64,000 nucleotides of DNA from Candidatus Lachnoclostridium avicola (GTDB lineage: Bacteria > Bacillota > Clostridia > Lachnospirales > Lachnospiraceae). The stretch covers positions 1-64,000 of the forward strand of contig DXFM01000036.1 in the NCBI GenBank assembly GCA_019114465.1. Direction: 5' to 3'. The position numbers and the translations under genes were made by a program. Below, piece by piece: positions 5,711 through 14,763 of this stretch. The notes beneath the pieces are model-generated. The model had not been told where the DNA came from and searched no databases. It was given only the letters and a program-made list of their open reading frames with translations. Each line of letters begins with the position of its first letter. Position 1 is the stretch's first letter.

Positions 5711-6301
5711 ATGAAAAAGACATTGTATCTTGTCCGCCACGGCCAGACTGTTTTCAATCTCCGCAGGAAAATCCAGGGCTGGTGCGATTCTCCCCTGACA
5801 GAGCTGGGACGGGCCCAGGCCGGAGTGGCTGCCGAATATTTCCGCTCCCGGGGCATTACCTTTGACCATGCCTATTCTTCCACATCCGAGCGGGCCTGCG
5901 ATACCCTGGAAATTCTCACTTCCATGCCCTATGAGAGAGTCAAAGGCCTGAAGGAATGGAACTTCGGCGTGTTTGAGAGCGAGAGCGAAGATCTGAATCC
6001 GCCCCTTCCCTACGGCGATTTCTTTAAAGGCTTCGGCGGCGAAGGGGAGCTGGAGGTGCGCCAGCGAATGGCGGACACCCTGGGCGAGATCATGGAACGA
6101 GACGGACATCAGACCGTGCTGGCCGTCTCCCACGGAGGCGCCTGCCGCGCCTTTATGCGCTACTGGGAAAAGAATCAGAAAGCAGAGTTAAAAGGCCGGG
6201 TGGGCAACTGCTGCGTGCTGAAATTTGAATATGAAAACGGAGAATTCTCCCTGATCGAGGCGGTAAATCACGACTTTTCCGCCCTGACCCAGGGCAAATA
6301 A
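5711..6301 (+). CDS. Histidine phosphatase family protein (phosphoglycerate mutase-like)
   Basis: A 196-residue member of the histidine phosphatase branch 1. The catalytic motif LVRHGQT (about residue 7), the Arg-containing YSSTSERACDT, and the second catalytic His in VLAVSHGGACRAFMR are all present, so it should be an active phosphatase or mutase; the substrate cannot be told. The start at 5711 has TTGGAGG upstream; the longer frame to 5648 lacks one. It is transcribed divergently from the NagB-family gene and ends before a rightward terminator at 6386. Confidence 0.88.
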   Translation: MKKTLYLVRHGQTVFNLRRKIQGWCDSPLTELGRAQAGVAAEYFRSRGITFDHAYSSTSERACDTLEILTSMPYERVKGLKEWNFGVFESESEDLNPPLPYGDFFKGFGGEGELEVRQRMADTLGEIMERDGHQTVLAVSHGGACRAFMRYWEKNQKAELKGRVGNCCVLKFEYENGEFSLIEAVNHDFSALTQGK

Positions 6302-6385
6302 AAAGAGAATCCTGCCCTGCAGGACTCTCCATCTGCGGCGGGGTACTTTTCATTCCCCCGCCCGGCCGGCCATAGGGCCGGCATG

Positions 6386-6415
6386 AGACCGGTCTGCTGT
6401 CTGCCGGTCTTTTTC
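6386..6415 (+). terminator. Terminator of the histidine phosphatase gene
   Basis: AGACCGG (6386-6392) pairs with CCGGTCT (6404-6410), followed by TTTTCTTTTTT. It separates two convergent genes. Confidence 0.75.
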
Positions 6416-6419
6416 TTTT

Positions 6420-8942
6420 TTATTTTTCTCTGCCCAACGTCCCCAGGAGACGGCACAGGGCCTTAAAATCAATGGGCTTGGACAGATGGCCGTTCATTCC
6501 CGCCGCCTTCGTCTGAGCCACGTCCTCCGCGAAGGCGTTGGCCGTCACAGCCACCACCGGCACCGTTCCGGCGTCGGGGCGATCCATGGCCCGGATCCTG
6601 CGGCAGGCCTCACAGCCATCCATCTCCGGCATCTGCATGTCCATGAGAACCGCGTCAATACTGCCCGGCTCCGACTCTCCGAAGCGCTCCACCGCCTCTC
6701 TCCCGTCAGTCGCCCGGATCACCTCCGCTCCCAGCATGGCGAGAAATTCCGCGGTGATCTCCATATTGATCTCATTGTCCTCCGCCACCAGAATCCGCTT
6801 TCCATCCAGGCGGAAGCCTTCCTCCTGTTCTGTCTTTTCTTCTCCCCCGCCTGGCCCGGCGGGAGCGAAGGGCAGGGTGACTGTAAAGGTGCTGCCCTCT
6901 CCCAGGCGGCTTTTCACCGTGATTTCCCCATCCATCTGCTGAACCAGACTTTTCACAATGGGCATTCCCAGCCCGGTCCCCACCGTCTGCACGGGAGAAA
7001 ATCTGGTCTCCCTGGTAAAAGGCTGGAAAATGTGTTCCAGGAATTCCTCCGACATGCCAAATCCCGTGTCCTGCACCGTGATCTCATATTTTCCCCGGGC
7101 CGTCCCGCGGTCCAGCTGCTTCACCGTCAGATAAATTTTGGCGCCGGGGCCGCTGTACTTGAAAGCGTTGGACAGCAGATTGTTCAGGATCTGGCTGAGG
7201 CGGGCGGGATCGCAGTACACCATTCGGTCCTGAAGATCGAAACTCACGGAAAAATCCTTTTCCTCTGTCTTCGCCTCATCCGCAAACATGGAGGCGCAGT
7301 CCCTCACCCACTGCTCCAGATCCGTCGCCTGATTGTCCAGAGAACCGGTTCCCTGATCGATTCTGGACATATCCAGAATGTCGTTGATCAACGTGAGAAG
7401 CTGTTTTCCCGCCTGGCGGATTTTCTCCAGATACCCCGCCATCTTTTCTTTGTCATCCCGGTGTTCCAGGGCCAGATCAGACAGGCCGATGACGGCGTTC
7501 AGCGGCGTCCTCATGTCGTGGGACACCCGGCTGAAAAACACGCTTTTGTCCCTGGCGCTCTTTTTCGCAGACTCCAGGGCAGATTCTAACAGCATCTGCT
7601 GCTTCAGCTGAAGCTGTTTTTCCCCGTCCACCTCCCGGAAGCAGATGATCACCTCGTCCAGATCCAGAGAACTGCTGCAGATCATTCTGGCGTTCACCCA
7701 GCGGTACTGATCCCCAAACCGCCTTTTGTAATCGCCGCCGAAATCATATTTTTTTTCTCCCACCAGCTTTCGGATATTTTCCAGAGAAAAACTTTTCTGA
7801 AACTCCTCGCCGGTCTGCTGATCCACCAGCTCTCTCAGCACATCCATGAGCAGGCTGTAATCCCCGCCCTTTCCCAGGCGGTCCGCCACATCCTCAGAGC
7901 TCTTTACCGTCTCATAGGTTCCCAACGAATAATTGACCCGGTATATCCCGTAATAGGAATCTCCCAGGATCTGCACTGTATGGGAAATCCGGCGCAGGCG
8001 CTCATTGCCCAGAAACGCCCGGAACACCACAAACAGCACCGCTGCCAGAAGCAGCAGACAGATTCCCAGCAGGAACAGGAAAATCCCATCCATATCTCCC
8101 TGGAGAATGGTATTGATGGGAATGGTAATCACCGACGTCCAGCCGTTGTCCATCTCATAGTAGTAAACGCCCCTCCGGTTTCCGTCCAGATCCCGGATGG
8201 TGGAGTTGAACTGGCCGAAAGCGCCGCTGCGGATTCCCTCCAGCAGCTGATTCGTATAGGCTTTCGTCTCCTCCCGGGACGCCTGCAGATCCGTCACGCT
8301 GTAGATCATCCGGCCGGAGCTGTCAAAGAGAAAGAAGGAACTTCTCTCCGGCAGCCGGGCGTGATTTTTGTGGGCGTAAAAGTTGTCCAGAAAAATGTCA
8401 AAAGCCAGCACATCTCCGGAATGCTCCGTCTTTCTCGCAATGGTGATCAGTTCCCGGCCGGTGACGGCATCCTGATAGGCGTCTGTAAAAATCGCCTCGT
8501 TTTCCGCCGCCATGGCCTTCTCATACCATTCCGTATGCTCGTAGTCATAATCCCCATCACCGTCCCAGGGGTTGGCGGACAGAATCTCCCCGTCCACCAC
8601 CGCGTAGGGATCCACCACATGAGCTCCCAGAATTTCGTTTAAATCCCTGTCATAATCTTCCAGCCAACGGCGGATCTCTTCCTGGGAGTTCCCGCCCTCC
8701 GCCAGCTTATCCATATGCTTGGTTCCCAGGCGGATCAGCAGCCCGTACACCTGAATCCGGCTCTGCTCCTCCGCCGCATAGCTTTCCGCCAGAGAAGTTC
8801 CCATCTCCTGGGCGTTCTGGAGCATTTTGTCCCGCACCAGAAAAATCCCCCACAATATCAGCGCCGTAAAAGCCGCCATCACCGCCAGGTTCAGCCGGGT
8901 GGACGTATCCAGCCTTCTCTGTTTCTTTCTGTCAGGCTTCAT
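6420..8942 (-). CDS. Hybrid sensor histidine kinase with receiver domain
   Basis: An 840-residue membrane sensor. Order: a transmembrane helix (about 17-37), an extracellular part of about 250 residues resembling a Cache sensor domain (38-287), a second membrane helix (288-310), a PAS-like segment (about 325-440), a dimerisation domain with phospho-acceptor His475 in SRVSHDMRTPLNAVIGLS, an ATPase domain with NNLLSNAFKYS and DTGFGM, and a C-terminal receiver with phospho-acceptor Asp768 (AVLMDMQMPEMDG) and Lys in LSKPID. It is an intact phosphorelay hybrid kinase. No response regulator or HPt gene lies beside it, so the output is unknown. The ATG at 8942 has AAAGGAGAG upstream. The CmpB-like gene lies 77 bases upstream on the same strand. 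Confidence 0.92.
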   Translation of the reverse strand: MKPDRKKQRRLDTSTRLNLAVMAAFTALILWGIFLVRDKMLQNAQEMGTSLAESYAAEEQSRIQVYGLLIRLGTKHMDKLAEGGNSQEEIRRWLEDYDRDLNEILGAHVVDPYAVVDGEILSANPWDGDGDYDYEHTEWYEKAMAAENEAIFTDAYQDAVTGRELITIARKTEHSGDVLAFDIFLDNFYAHKNHARLPERSSFFLFDSSGRMIYSVTDLQASREETKAYTNQLLEGIRSGAFGQFNSTIRDLDGNRRGVYYYEMDNGWTSVITIPINTILQGDMDGIFLFLLGICLLLLAAVLFVVFRAFLGNERLRRISHTVQILGDSYYGIYRVNYSLGTYETVKSSEDVADRLGKGGDYSLLMDVLRELVDQQTGEEFQKSFSLENIRKLVGEKKYDFGGDYKRRFGDQYRWVNARMICSSSLDLDEVIICFREVDGEKQLQLKQQMLLESALESAKKSARDKSVFFSRVSHDMRTPLNAVIGLSDLALEHRDDKEKMAGYLEKIRQAGKQLLTLINDILDMSRIDQGTGSLDNQATDLEQWVRDCASMFADEAKTEEKDFSVSFDLQDRMVYCDPARLSQILNNLLSNAFKYSGPGAKIYLTVKQLDRGTARGKYEITVQDTGFGMSEEFLEHIFQPFTRETRFSPVQTVGTGLGMPIVKSLVQQMDGEITVKSRLGEGSTFTVTLPFAPAGPGGGEEKTEQEEGFRLDGKRILVAEDNEINMEITAEFLAMLGAEVIRATDGREAVERFGESEPGSIDAVLMDMQMPEMDGCEACRRIRAMDRPDAGTVPVVAVTANAFAEDVAQTKAAGMNGHLSKPIDFKALCRLLGTLGREK

Positions 8943-9019
8943 GGTCTCTCCTTTATCTCAAATTCCGCCGCCGGTCCGGCAGTCATTCTCTCCTTTCTCC
9001 GGCGGACGCTCCGTCTTTA

Positions 9020-10309
9020 TTATGCCCGGATAGCATTGGGATAAATCTCCTGGATCACATCGTCGCCGTAATGTTCATCCATATAGACCTGCCAGGCGCT
9101 CTCCGCCTCCGCTCCCTGACACCTCTCATTGTACCGTCCCAGCGCCAGGGCGCTCATGGCCATATTGGCCGTCATAAAAACCACCAGGACCCAGGTAAGC
9201 CAGGTTCCCGCTCTCATGGGAATCTTTTCGATCCACCGGGAAAATACCGGGTACAGGCCTTTCATCCACACCACAGCCGCAATTCCCCAGAAAAAGCAGT
9301 ACAGCAGGTTGATCCTGCCGCCCAGGTTAAAAGGAATGGCGCTGTAATCCCAGAATACGGTGCCGAACACCCGCTCTGTAGCCACGCTGCACAGATATTC
9401 ATAGGCACCGCCCAGAAAGGTGCCGGTCAGAAACAGGAACCGGTCGGAGCGGTCACGGTATTTATACAGAAGGGCGGTGGCCGCCGCCAGGGCGATCCCC
9501 CACACCAGGCTGAAGGGACCCCAGACCACGCTGCTGCGGCTCATCCATTTTCCCGCAGTCACGTAGCAGAAGATGGTCTCCGTCACATCCCCCAGAAAGG
9601 ATCCGATAAAAAACAGCCAGAAAATCTTGTAAAAACAGACTCCCTGGGCGAATACTTCCCCTTTGGCCCGCTTTTCCCGGCGGGCCCTGGTCATGCCGAA
9701 GCTCTTTTCCAGACGGCGGCGGGTGGTGCGGGAAATAATTTCCTGCAGCTTTCTGGTGGTCACCGTGATCTGACCGTCCACCCGCTCCAGAGGCGGCATA
9801 ATTCCCTGATAGCCGAACAGGGCGATGAGGGAACCGATCCCATCCACCGCTGTCAGAGCCACGATGAGCCACAGAACGACCTTCCCCGTCGTTTCCGGAA
9901 GCAGTCCGTAGAGATCCAGCAGAAGAGGAGATCCCCACTGAACGGCTATGCTCCCCAGAAGTCCCCAGATCAGGGAAAAAGGAAGACAGATATAGCCGTC
10001 CAGATTGGCGGGCATACGGGAGTAGTCCCACCATCTGCCGTATCCTGATTTTTCCAGGATATGGCCGGCAATCCATTCAAACACGGTGCACCAGATGGCG
10101 CTCCCCAGAAACAGAAACAGCCAGTTTCCCCGCAGTTCCGGCAGAAATACGGTCAGCATCACTCCGGCAAAGCCGTAGATGGCGCACAGCGGGCCGTCCA
10201 GCAAACCCCGGTTTACAAAATGGCGGCGGCGGATGGTGGCGGCCACTGTCTCCATCACCCATCCCAGAAAGGAATAGCAGAAAAACAGCCACAGAATCTG
10301 ATAAAACAT
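9020..10309 (-). CDS. CmpB-type putative permease with duplicated membrane domain
   Basis: A 429-residue multi-spanning membrane protein. Two homologous halves are visible: the first begins FYQILWLFFCYSFLGWVMET (about residue 2), the second YKIFWLFFIGSFLGDVTETI (about residue 225). Each is followed by a Gly-Pro loop and several hydrophobic helices, as in the PF06541 'putative ABC-transporter type IV' (CmpB) family common in Clostridia, whose substrate is not known. No ATPase gene is adjacent, so transporter function is unproven. I chose the ATG at 10309 because AGGTGA lies upstream and the protein then starts at the family's usual N-terminus; the frame stays open to 10402. Confidence 0.82.
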   Translation of the reverse strand: MFYQILWLFFCYSFLGWVMETVAATIRRRHFVNRGLLDGPLCAIYGFAGVMLTVFLPELRGNWLFLFLGSAIWCTVFEWIAGHILEKSGYGRWWDYSRMPANLDGYICLPFSLIWGLLGSIAVQWGSPLLLDLYGLLPETTGKVVLWLIVALTAVDGIGSLIALFGYQGIMPPLERVDGQITVTTRKLQEIISRTTRRRLEKSFGMTRARREKRAKGEVFAQGVCFYKIFWLFFIGSFLGDVTETIFCYVTAGKWMSRSSVVWGPFSLVWGIALAAATALLYKYRDRSDRFLFLTGTFLGGAYEYLCSVATERVFGTVFWDYSAIPFNLGGRINLLYCFFWGIAAVVWMKGLYPVFSRWIEKIPMRAGTWLTWVLVVFMTANMAMSALALGRYNERCQGAEAESAWQVYMDEHYGDDVIQEIYPNAIRA

Positions 10310-10380
10310 TTTTTCACCTGCCCAATCTAAGCGTTTTAGCCACATTGTAGCACAGATTCCCGCTTCTATCCACTTTTTCC

Positions 10381-10409
10381 TTGACTTTTCCCCTTGAAAC
10401 ATGTTACAA
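10381..10409 (+). promoter_or_regulatory. Promoter of the mgtE leader
   Basis: TTGACT (10381-10386), a 17-base spacer and TTACAA (10404-10409) predict a transcription start near 10416, giving mgtE an untranslated leader of almost 200 bases. Confidence 0.6.
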
Positions 10410-10415
10410 AGAAGG

Positions 10416-10612
10416 TAGAAACATTTTAGGAAAGGATGTGAATGTATGGACGGCGACGGTTACTCGTCTGTTACCCGAACAACTGCATACGCGGACCCGC
10501 CGGACTGTCCATGCTCCCAGCTTTAGCAGGAGCTTTATTTTCACGTCTCTGAAAATCTGTCTGCATGCGGGTCGCGTATCATACCTGTGATCTGAAAAAG
10601 GAGGATACCGAC
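10416..10612 (+). promoter_or_regulatory. Structured mgtE leader with attenuator-like hairpin
   Basis: The long leader holds several mutually interacting helices. GTATGGAC (10444-10451) can pair with GTCCATGC (10509-10516). GCTCC (10513-10517) and GGAGC (10529-10533) form a hairpin followed by TTTATTTT, like an intrinsic terminator. ATACGCGGACCCGC (around 10488-10501) can pair with GCGGGTCGCGTAT (around 10567-10579). Two short coding frames start here: ATG at 10442 (36 codons, after AAAGGA) and ATG at 10446 (26 codons, rich in Asp and with a DPPDCP stretch), the second ending at 10526 inside the terminator loop. I do not see the conserved core of the M-box riboswitch. A magnesium-responsive leader is plausible but unproven. 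Confidence 0.5.
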
Positions 10613-12025
10613 ATGAGAATGAATTACCGTGAGCTCATTGACCGCAAAATTGCAGACTCTCTCATTTCCCTGTTCCGCAGCGGCCTGGACGCAGGCGCGC
10701 TGATGGACCGTCTGAAGGATTTCCACGAGCATGACATCGCCCAGGCCCTGGAGGAGCTGACCACCGCAGAGAGACGGCAGCTCTGCGACAAACTGGGGGC
10801 CCAGTGGATGGCTGAAATTTTCCCCTATTACGACGAGCCGGGACAGCTTCTTGCGGAGCTCTCCCCGAAAATGGCCGCGGCCGTAACCGACTGCATGGAC
10901 AGCGACGAGGCCGCCTGGATTCTGGATGAGACCCCGGAGGAATTCCGGGCGCAGCTGGTGGGATATCTGAAGGCCGACACCGCCGCAGACTTAAAGCTTC
11001 TCTCCTCTTACGGGGACGATGAAATCGGAAGCCTGATGTCCACCAACTACATCTCCATTCTCCGCAGTCTCTCCGTCAAAGAGGCCATGAAAGAGCTGAT
11101 CCGACAGAGCAAGGAAAATGACAATATCTCCACTCTGTACGTGGTGGACGAAGAGGGCGTATTCTGCGGCGCCATCGATCTGAAGGACCTGATCCTGGCA
11201 AGGGAGGGAACCTCCCTCAGCGAATGCACCATCACCTCCTATCCCTTCGTCCGGGACCATGACCCCATCGAGGAGGCTATGGACTGGACTCTGGACTATG
11301 AGGAGGACTCTCTTCCCGTCCTGGATCAGGACGGAAAGCTGGCAGGCGTCATCACCTCCCAGGATATGGTGGATTATCTGGAAAACGCCTCCAAAGAAGT
11401 GTACAACAAACTGGCCGGAATTTCCGAGGGGGATGACGATGACGAGGACATCCATGAGCCCCTGACCGTCAGCCTGAAAAAGCGCATGCCCTGGCTTATC
11501 GTCCTGCTGTTTCTGGGAATGTTTGTCTCTTCGGTGGTGGGAATGTTCGAGGGAATTGTGGCAAAGATCGCCATACTGGTCTGCTTCCAGTCCCTGATTC
11601 TGGATATGGCGGGAAATGTGGGAACCCAGTCTCTGGCAGTCACCATCCGGGTTCTGATGGATGACGGCGTGACCTTTTCCCAGTGCGTCACCCTGATCTG
11701 GAAAGAAGTGAAGGTGGGGATTGCCGGCGGCGCCCTTTTAGGCGCCGCGTCGGTTCCCGTTATCGGCCTTTATATCTGCCTGCTCAAAGATATGACTCCG
11801 TTTTATGCCTTTTCCGTGGCCGGATGCGTGGGGCTGGCCCTGGTGATTGCCATGACCATCTCCAGCTTCGCGGGGACTGTCATCCCCCTGTTCTTCCACA
11901 AAATCAAAGTGGATCCGGCCGTGGCCTCCGGCCCCCTGATCACCACGGTCAACGACCTGGTGGCGGTAATCGCCTATTACGGAACTGCCTGGTTAATGCT
12001 CATCCGGGTGTTCCGCCTGGCCTGA
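10613..12025 (+). CDS. mgtE: Magnesium transporter MgtE
   Basis: A 470-residue Mg2+ channel. Order: an N-terminal helical domain (about 1-135) with the DIAQALEEL and PEEFRAQL repeats, a CBS-domain pair (about 140-265; SLMSTNYISILRSLSVKEAM and VLDQDGKLAGVITSQDMVDY) that senses Mg2+ and gates the pore, and five membrane helices with the pore motif GNVGTQSLAVTIRVL. The length is typical. The ATG at 10613 follows AAAAGGAGG. It lies behind a long structured leader. The 3' end overlaps the convergent SUFU-domain gene by 33 bases, and its likely terminator (12049-12078) lies inside that gene. Confidence 0.95.
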   Translation: MRMNYRELIDRKIADSLISLFRSGLDAGALMDRLKDFHEHDIAQALEELTTAERRQLCDKLGAQWMAEIFPYYDEPGQLLAELSPKMAAAVTDCMDSDEAAWILDETPEEFRAQLVGYLKADTAADLKLLSSYGDDEIGSLMSTNYISILRSLSVKEAMKELIRQSKENDNISTLYVVDEEGVFCGAIDLKDLILAREGTSLSECTITSYPFVRDHDPIEEAMDWTLDYEEDSLPVLDQDGKLAGVITSQDMVDYLENASKEVYNKLAGISEGDDDDEDIHEPLTVSLKKRMPWLIVLLFLGMFVSSVVGMFEGIVAKIAILVCFQSLILDMAGNVGTQSLAVTIRVLMDDGVTFSQCVTLIWKEVKVGIAGGALLGAASVPVIGLYICLLKDMTPFYAFSVAGCVGLALVIAMTISSFAGTVIPLFFHKIKVDPAVASGPLITTVNDLVAVIAYYGTAWLMLIRVFRLA

Positions 12026-13042
12026 AAAAGTCAATTCCACGGTAAGAGGGAGCTGCTCCAGCCGGCAGCTCCTTTTTTGTGCCTCAAGAACCTGGCACAG
12101 CTCCTGAAGAGCCGGTTCTGTCAAAATCAGGATAAACACCCCGTCCCTCAGCTCTGCTCCCGCCCGGTCTCCCGGCCGAAAGCCCACCGTGGCGTCCCGG
12201 CTTTCCACGTAGAGGGGCCGTCCCTTTCCCACTCTTGCCTGGAGCATGAGGGAAATGAGCCGGGCCCTGGAAGCGCCCAGGCGAAGAAAACTCTCTCCTC
12301 CCTGTTTTCCTCCGTCCAGCTCATCGGTATAGAGATACCTGGTGGAGGAGCCGTCCCGCGCCATTCCTTCCTCCCAGGCCGCCTGGAATTCGCTCCGATC
12401 CATGAGGGAAGTCCTTCCCAGATCCGTAATTCCCAGGGGAACGAAAGATTCCATCTGCTCCAGGAACTTCACCCCGTCCCAGCACATCAGACTTTCCATC
12501 TCGTCTCCGGTGACAGCCACCGCCTCCAGAAACACCAGATGGCCGTTGGGGGTGTCCATCTCCCCCAGCTCCGGATCCTTCCGGAAAGCCAGAGCGGTGA
12601 GAGCCGTTTCCTCCTCCAGGGCGATGGGGCCGTTGCAGTCTATGTAATGGCCGGGAGCGAAGCCGTTTCCCGCGGAAAACACATACCTGGCCAGATTCTC
12701 CAGCAGATTCATGGGCCACACCGGCGGCTCCGTCTCCTCCCCCTTCTTCAGGCGGAAGGTCAGTTCAAAGCCATAGCCGCTGTTGTCCGGATCCCCGCAC
12801 TCCTTGCCGTCCAGCTCCGAAAATCCGTAGGTCACATAGTGCCAGTGGGGCATTTTGCTCCGGCTCTCCCACACTTCCACGCCGTCCAGAGGATCCTTTC
12901 CCCCCAGGCTGGCCGGGATCATGGCTCCGTAATAGGTTCCTTCCTGCCCGGGATACAGGCGGGACAGAGCCTCTCCGATGGCGTCCATCCCCATTCTCGC
13001 CTGCCCGCTTTCCTCTCCCGTGTTCTTCTCCATCTCACTCAT
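11993..13042 (-). CDS. Suppressor of fused (SUFU) domain protein
   Basis: A 349-residue cytosolic protein. The first 200 residues fit the bacterial SUFU domain (PF05076): HWHYVTYGFSEL, GYGFELTFRL, and NLLENLARYVFSAGNGFAPG are the family's hallmark segments. Bacterial members are often linked to toxin immunity or occur as orphan proteins; the job here is unknown. About 150 further C-terminal residues are less conserved. The start at 13042 lies 5 bases after the amidohydrolase stop, with AAGGAAGG upstream inside that gene's end, so the two are an operon. Its last 11 codons overlap the 3' end of mgtE. Confidence 0.78.
   Translation of the reverse strand: MSEMEKNTGEESGQARMGMDAIGEALSRLYPGQEGTYYGAMIPASLGGKDPLDGVEVWESRSKMPHWHYVTYGFSELDGKECGDPDNSGYGFELTFRLKKGEETEPPVWPMNLLENLARYVFSAGNGFAPGHYIDCNGPIALEEETALTALAFRKDPELGEMDTPNGHLVFLEAVAVTGDEMESLMCWDGVKFLEQMESFVPLGITDLGRTSLMDRSEFQAAWEEGMARDGSSTRYLYTDELDGGKQGGESFLRLGASRARLISLMLQARVGKGRPLYVESRDATVGFRPGDRAGAELRDGVFILILTEPALQELCQVLEAQKRSCRLEQLPLTVELTFSGQAEHPDEH
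12049..12078 (+). terminator. mgtE terminator inside the convergent gene
   Basis: GGAGCTG (12049-12055) pairs with CAGCTCC (12066-12072), followed by TTTTTT. It lies 24 bases after the mgtE stop and within codons of the SUFU-domain gene on the other strand. Confidence 0.7.
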
Positions 13043-13047
13043 ACCGT

Positions 13048-14631
13048 CTATTCCTTCCTTTTAAATATAGTAGTTCCGTCCTTAATCGTCTCCAGCACCC
13101 GGATCTGTCTCAGATGCCGGGGATCTGTCTTTAAAGGATTCTGGTCCAGAATCACCAGATCCTCCCGCTTCCCGGGTGTCAGGGTTCCTTTTTCCCCTTC
13201 TTCCCGGTACTGGTAAGCGGCAGCAGCCGTCACCGCGCGAAGGGCCTCCGCCGCCGTCACCCGCTCCTCCGCTCCCAGGAGCTCTCCCGCCCTGGTTCTC
13301 CGGTTTACAGCGCACCAGACGGTCTCCATCATATCCGGCCGGATCACCGGCGCGTCCTGGTGAAACGTATAGAGCAGTCCCGCCTTCCCGGCGCTGGCGG
13401 CCGGGCTGATCCGGGACGCCCGCTCCCGGCCGAAATTCCGGATATGGGTGTCTCCCCAGTGATAGACGTGGGCCACAAAGAAGGATGGAATCACTCCCAG
13501 GCGCTTCAGCTGTGGAATCTGATCCAGTCCCAGAAGCTGGGCGTGAATCATCACCGGACGGACGGCCTCCGGATGAGCCCCTTCTTCCTTCAGCCGGGAC
13601 AGGGCCCTCAGATACTGATCCGCCGCCCCGTCCCCGTTGCAGTGGGCCAGAATCTGGCGTCCGGATTTTACCGCCGCGGCCGTATATTCATAGACCTGTT
13701 CGTCTGTGAGCACCGGATACCCGCAGTCCTCCGATCCCAGGTAGGGGGTCCGCATCCAGGCCGTCCGGCTCTGGGGAGATCCGTCCAGGAACATTTTCTC
13801 CCCTCCCAGGCGGAAGCCGCCCTCATAGCCCTGCACCTGTTCGGGAAAGGCCTCAAAGATCTTTTCTCCCCCGTCCGCCGCCGGATATCCCACCACGTCC
13901 AGCCACAGCCGGTTCTCCCTCCACAATTTTTCATAGACGGGAATCATCTCCTCCGACATGAAGCCTTCCTGGACGGTGGTAATCCCGTAAGAGGCGTACA
14001 TGTTCTGCGCCTTCTCATAGGCTGCCATCAGCTCCTCCTCCGACGGAGGCGGCAGCCGGTGAAGCACAGGGATAAAGGCATTTTCCTCCAGATACCCGGT
14101 GGGCTCCCCGCCCTGTCTCCAGATCCGTCCGCCCTCCGGGTCCGGCGTGTCTCTTCCGATCCCTGCCAGCTTTAAGGCCGGGGAGTTGAGCACCCCCACA
14201 TGGCCGGACTTGTGCTGGAGCACAATGGGGTGATCCGGGGACGCCTGGTCCAGGACCGTCCTGTCAGGGGCCTTCCCCTCCCGGAGCCGTTCCGGGTCCA
14301 GATCACGGACCGCCACCCATTTTCCTGCCGGTATCTGATTATCCCGGATGTAGGCCCGGATGATTTCCACAATGTCTTCAAAACACTCCGCCTGTTCCAC
14401 CGTTCCCTGGAGGAAAGCGTTGGCGCAGGCGGAAAAATGGCTGTGGGCGTCGATGAAGGACGGCATCAGCGTGTGTCCGTCCAGAAATATCTCCCTGGCG
14501 CCGTCCGCCATTTTCCGGATCTCCGCCTCCGGCCCCGCACCGAGGATCTTTCCGTCCTCCGCAAGCAGCGCCTGCTGGCAGCCCTCATGTTCCATGGTGA
14601 GGATATCTCCCCCGAAATAAAGATGCTTCAT
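13048..14631 (-). CDS. YtcJ-type metal-dependent amidohydrolase
   Basis: A 527-residue enzyme of the amidohydrolase superfamily, YtcJ/NfdA branch. The N-terminal part has the metal-binding FIDAHSHF (HxH) motif after the beta sandwich start, and later metal ligands are visible in ILAHCNGDGAADQYL, MIHAQLLGLDQ and TFHQDAPV; the C-terminal part carries the usual ALRAVTAAAAYQYREEGEKG and DLVILDQNPL segments. Family members hydrolyse amide, formamide or ester bonds of small molecules; the substrate is unknown. The ATG has GGAAGGGAG upstream. The gene is first in an operon with the SUFU-domain protein. Confidence 0.87.
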   Translation of the reverse strand: MKHLYFGGDILTMEHEGCQQALLAEDGKILGAGPEAEIRKMADGAREIFLDGHTLMPSFIDAHSHFSACANAFLQGTVEQAECFEDIVEIIRAYIRDNQIPAGKWVAVRDLDPERLREGKAPDRTVLDQASPDHPIVLQHKSGHVGVLNSPALKLAGIGRDTPDPEGGRIWRQGGEPTGYLEENAFIPVLHRLPPPSEEELMAAYEKAQNMYASYGITTVQEGFMSEEMIPVYEKLWRENRLWLDVVGYPAADGGEKIFEAFPEQVQGYEGGFRLGGEKMFLDGSPQSRTAWMRTPYLGSEDCGYPVLTDEQVYEYTAAAVKSGRQILAHCNGDGAADQYLRALSRLKEEGAHPEAVRPVMIHAQLLGLDQIPQLKRLGVIPSFFVAHVYHWGDTHIRNFGRERASRISPAASAGKAGLLYTFHQDAPVIRPDMMETVWCAVNRRTRAGELLGAEERVTAAEALRAVTAAAAYQYREEGEKGTLTPGKREDLVILDQNPLKTDPRHLRQIRVLETIKDGTTIFKRKE

Positions 14632-14763
14632 TTCCCGGTCTCCCTTCCTTCGTTTTGCTCAGTATAATACAGTTTTTTTCTCCCGGCAAGGGGCCGCGGG
14701 ACTTTTTCCGCTGCGGCAGATATAGTATAATATTCTTATACGAAGTGCAAAGGAGGAGTGCCT

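Noticed and set aside
6486-7589. A 367-codon plus-strand open frame
   Set aside because: Antisense to the kinase domains of the hybrid sensor kinase, whose motifs are all intact; no start signal.
10416-10612. M-box (ykoK) Mg2+ riboswitch before mgtE
   Set aside because: I could not find the conserved M-box core sequences (such as GGTGAGGCTCC or the GCTGCTGCCC segment), so it was reported only as a structured leader.
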